From: Pelagophyceae sp. CCMP2097
Lineage: Eukaryota > Sar > Pelagophyceae
Length of the DNA: 17,463 bases
Reading direction: 5' to 3'
Assembly (NCBI GenBank): GCA_026770575.1
Contig: MU657422.1
Location: 19,643-37,105 of the forward strand
Part shown: piece by piece, positions 16,727 to 17,463 of the stretch
Numbering within the stretch: position 1 is the first letter of the stretch
Layout: every line of letters starts with the position of its first letter
Made by a program: the position numbers and the translations under genes
Notes under the pieces: model-generated
Seen by the model: only the letters and a program-made list of their open reading frames with translations
Database searches by the model: none
What the model was told of the DNA's origin: nothing

Positions 16727-17299
16727 CTACCAAAAGCCGCAACGGCACCTTTCCGGCGCGCGGCCCGCCGAGGGGCCCGCCGAGACCGGCGGCGGCGGCA
16801 CGGCCTCGGCGTGTAACCGCGCCAGAGGCGCCTCGGTCATGTCGAAGTCTGGGAAGTAATCGACGGCCTTTGCTGCGGCGGCGGGCGCCGCGGCCGCGGG
16901 GGCCTTTACGGCGGTTTCGGGGGCGGCGCGGACGTTGTCGGCGTGGAGCGAAACGTTGCGCGCGGCGAAGGGCGCGCGGTCGTCGAACGCGCTGCGGAGC
17001 TTGACTGGAGAAAAAGCGACGGGCACGGCGTTCTCCTTCGCGTTCTCCTTCGCGTTCTCCTTCACAGCCGCGGGCAGCGCCGCGGCAGGCTTGGCGGCCC
17101 CGGGTGCCGCGGGCGCGTCGGCGGCGTCGGCGGGCGGCGCGGGCGGCGTGGCCGCGGCGGCGGCCGCGTCGTCGACTTCAAAGTTCTCGACCTGATCCAA
17201 CTCATCCTCCGCCGCGATGTACGCCTCGTCGGCGCTGCCGCGCGGAAAGAGCGTAGACATGCGCGTCTTCTTGCTCTTGCGCCGCATCGCCTTGGGCAT
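16727..17299 (-). CDS. Low-complexity protein with three tandem KEN motifs, unrecognised
   Basis: A single frame of 190 codons ends in TAG. The N-terminus is basic (MPKAMRRKSKKTRMS), followed by an acidic stretch (EDELDQVENFEVDD) and a long Ala/Pro-rich linker. KEN occurs at residues 80-82, 84-86 and 88-90, followed by S97-P-V-K, a good CDK-type phosphorylation site. More ordered-looking peptides are AFDDRAPFAARNVSLHADN and VDYFPDFDMTEAPLARL near the C-terminus. KEN boxes are APC/C-Cdh1 degrons in known cell-cycle proteins, so a cell-cycle-regulated nuclear protein is possible, but simple repeat expansion could also produce the motif. No family is recognised. The C-terminal ~20 residues (PPPPVSAG..) may be intron read-through; a downstream exon cannot be excluded. 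Confidence 0.6.
   Translation of the reverse strand: MPKAMRRKSKKTRMSTLFPRGSADEAYIAAEDELDQVENFEVDDAAAAAATPPAPPADAADAPAAPGAAKPAAALPAAVKENAKENAKENAVPVAFSPVKLRSAFDDRAPFAARNVSLHADNVRAAPETAVKAPAAAAPAAAAKAVDYFPDFDMTEAPLARLHAEAVPPPPVSAGPSAGRAPERCRCGFW
17030..17065 (+). repeat. 12-bp tandem repeat, three units, coding
   Basis: GTTCTCCTTCGC occurs at 17030, 17042 and, with one change, 17054. On the minus strand this encodes the three consecutive AKEN units of the neighbouring protein. Confidence 0.8.
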
Positions 17300-17421
17300 C
17301 TTGAGGCGGGAGGTGGCGGGGGCCGGAGAGTATCGGAGAGCGCTCGGTACGACGATAACAAAAGCTAACGACTTTTCAGGGGCATTAAAATAAATTCTCC
17401 TGGGTTCGGTTTTTCTTTGTT
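17300..17421 (-). promoter_or_regulatory. Probable promoter region of the KEN-motif gene
   Basis: This lies between the minus-strand start codon and the third 42-nt element. An AT-rich segment (TTAAAATAAATT, about 17384-17396) stands out in GC-rich DNA, about 90 nt upstream of the ATG, and could serve as a TATA-like element. The assignment is by position and composition. Confidence 0.4.
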
Positions 17422-17463
17422 GGGGGAAGAATATTCACGTATCGACGCGTGTCGTGGACGAGC
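17422..17463 (+). repeat. 42-nt GAATATTC dispersed element, copy 3 (reaches window end)
   Basis: It matches copy 2 at 41 of 42 bases and copy 1 at 35 of 42. It lies 123 nt upstream of the 17299 start codon, nearly the same distance and orientation as copy 1 has to the OPR gene. The window stops at its last base, so any extension is unseen. Confidence 0.85.

Overview
This window looks like nuclear DNA of a GC-rich microbial eukaryote, most likely a stramenopile alga, with a pelagophyte (Aureococcus/Pelagomonas-like) as my best guess. The reasons are: protein-coding genes broken by short spliceosomal introns (46-210 nt); very high GC at third codon positions; organelle and secretory leaders; a Cys-rich 'DGxESDVDCGG' module with Pro/Thr linkers, typical of stramenopile surface proteins; a 37-residue octotricopeptide-like repeat protein; and AG^GC phase-1 introns that resemble introner-derived introns. 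The species assignment is inference. No rRNA, complete tRNA, CRISPR array or virus gene was seen.

Layout, left to right: (1) 209-1661 (+), a membrane-anchored D-2-hydroxyacid dehydrogenase with 3 exons. (2) 1662-2293, a convergent intergenic stretch with one weak minus-strand ORF. (3) 2294-4252 (-), a 652-residue OPR-like organellar RNA-binding protein in one exon. (4) 4253-4862, a spacer with a 42-nt dispersed element and a G-rich, quadruplex-prone block. (5) 4863-5926 (-), an unrecognised Cys-containing, repeat-rich gene with unresolved introns. (6) 5927-6494, a spacer with GGTCCC clusters, palindromes, a second 42-nt element and a TAG-rich simple repeat. (7) 6495-7260 (-), a tandem Stc1-domain zinc protein with 3 exons. 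(8) 7493-11709 (+), a very large CASD1/Cas1p-like polysaccharide or glycan O-acetyltransferase with a Cys-rich insertion and two in-frame TAA codons. (9) 12295-13279 (-), a NIT2-type omega-amidase with 2 exons. (10) 13402-16450 (+), a threonyl-tRNA synthetase with 6 exons, including two apparent GC-AG introns. (11) 16727-17299 (-), a low-complexity protein with three consecutive KEN motifs. The window ends inside or at the edge of a third copy of the 42-nt element.

The genes do not form one pathway; this is an ordinary eukaryotic neighbourhood of compact genes. Two pairs share short divergent promoters: Stc1 protein/O-acetyltransferase (232 bp) and omega-amidase/ThrRS (122 bp). The most interesting signals are genome-level. 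First, all six longest or phase-1 introns resume with an exon beginning GC, and that sequence resembles the donor side, as expected if introns arose by insertion with target duplication. Second, tandem duplications recur inside introns. Third, the 42-nt GAATATTC element occurs three times, twice at nearly the same distance upstream of minus-strand start codons. Fourth, the O-acetyltransferase combines an unusual architecture with two nonsense codons.
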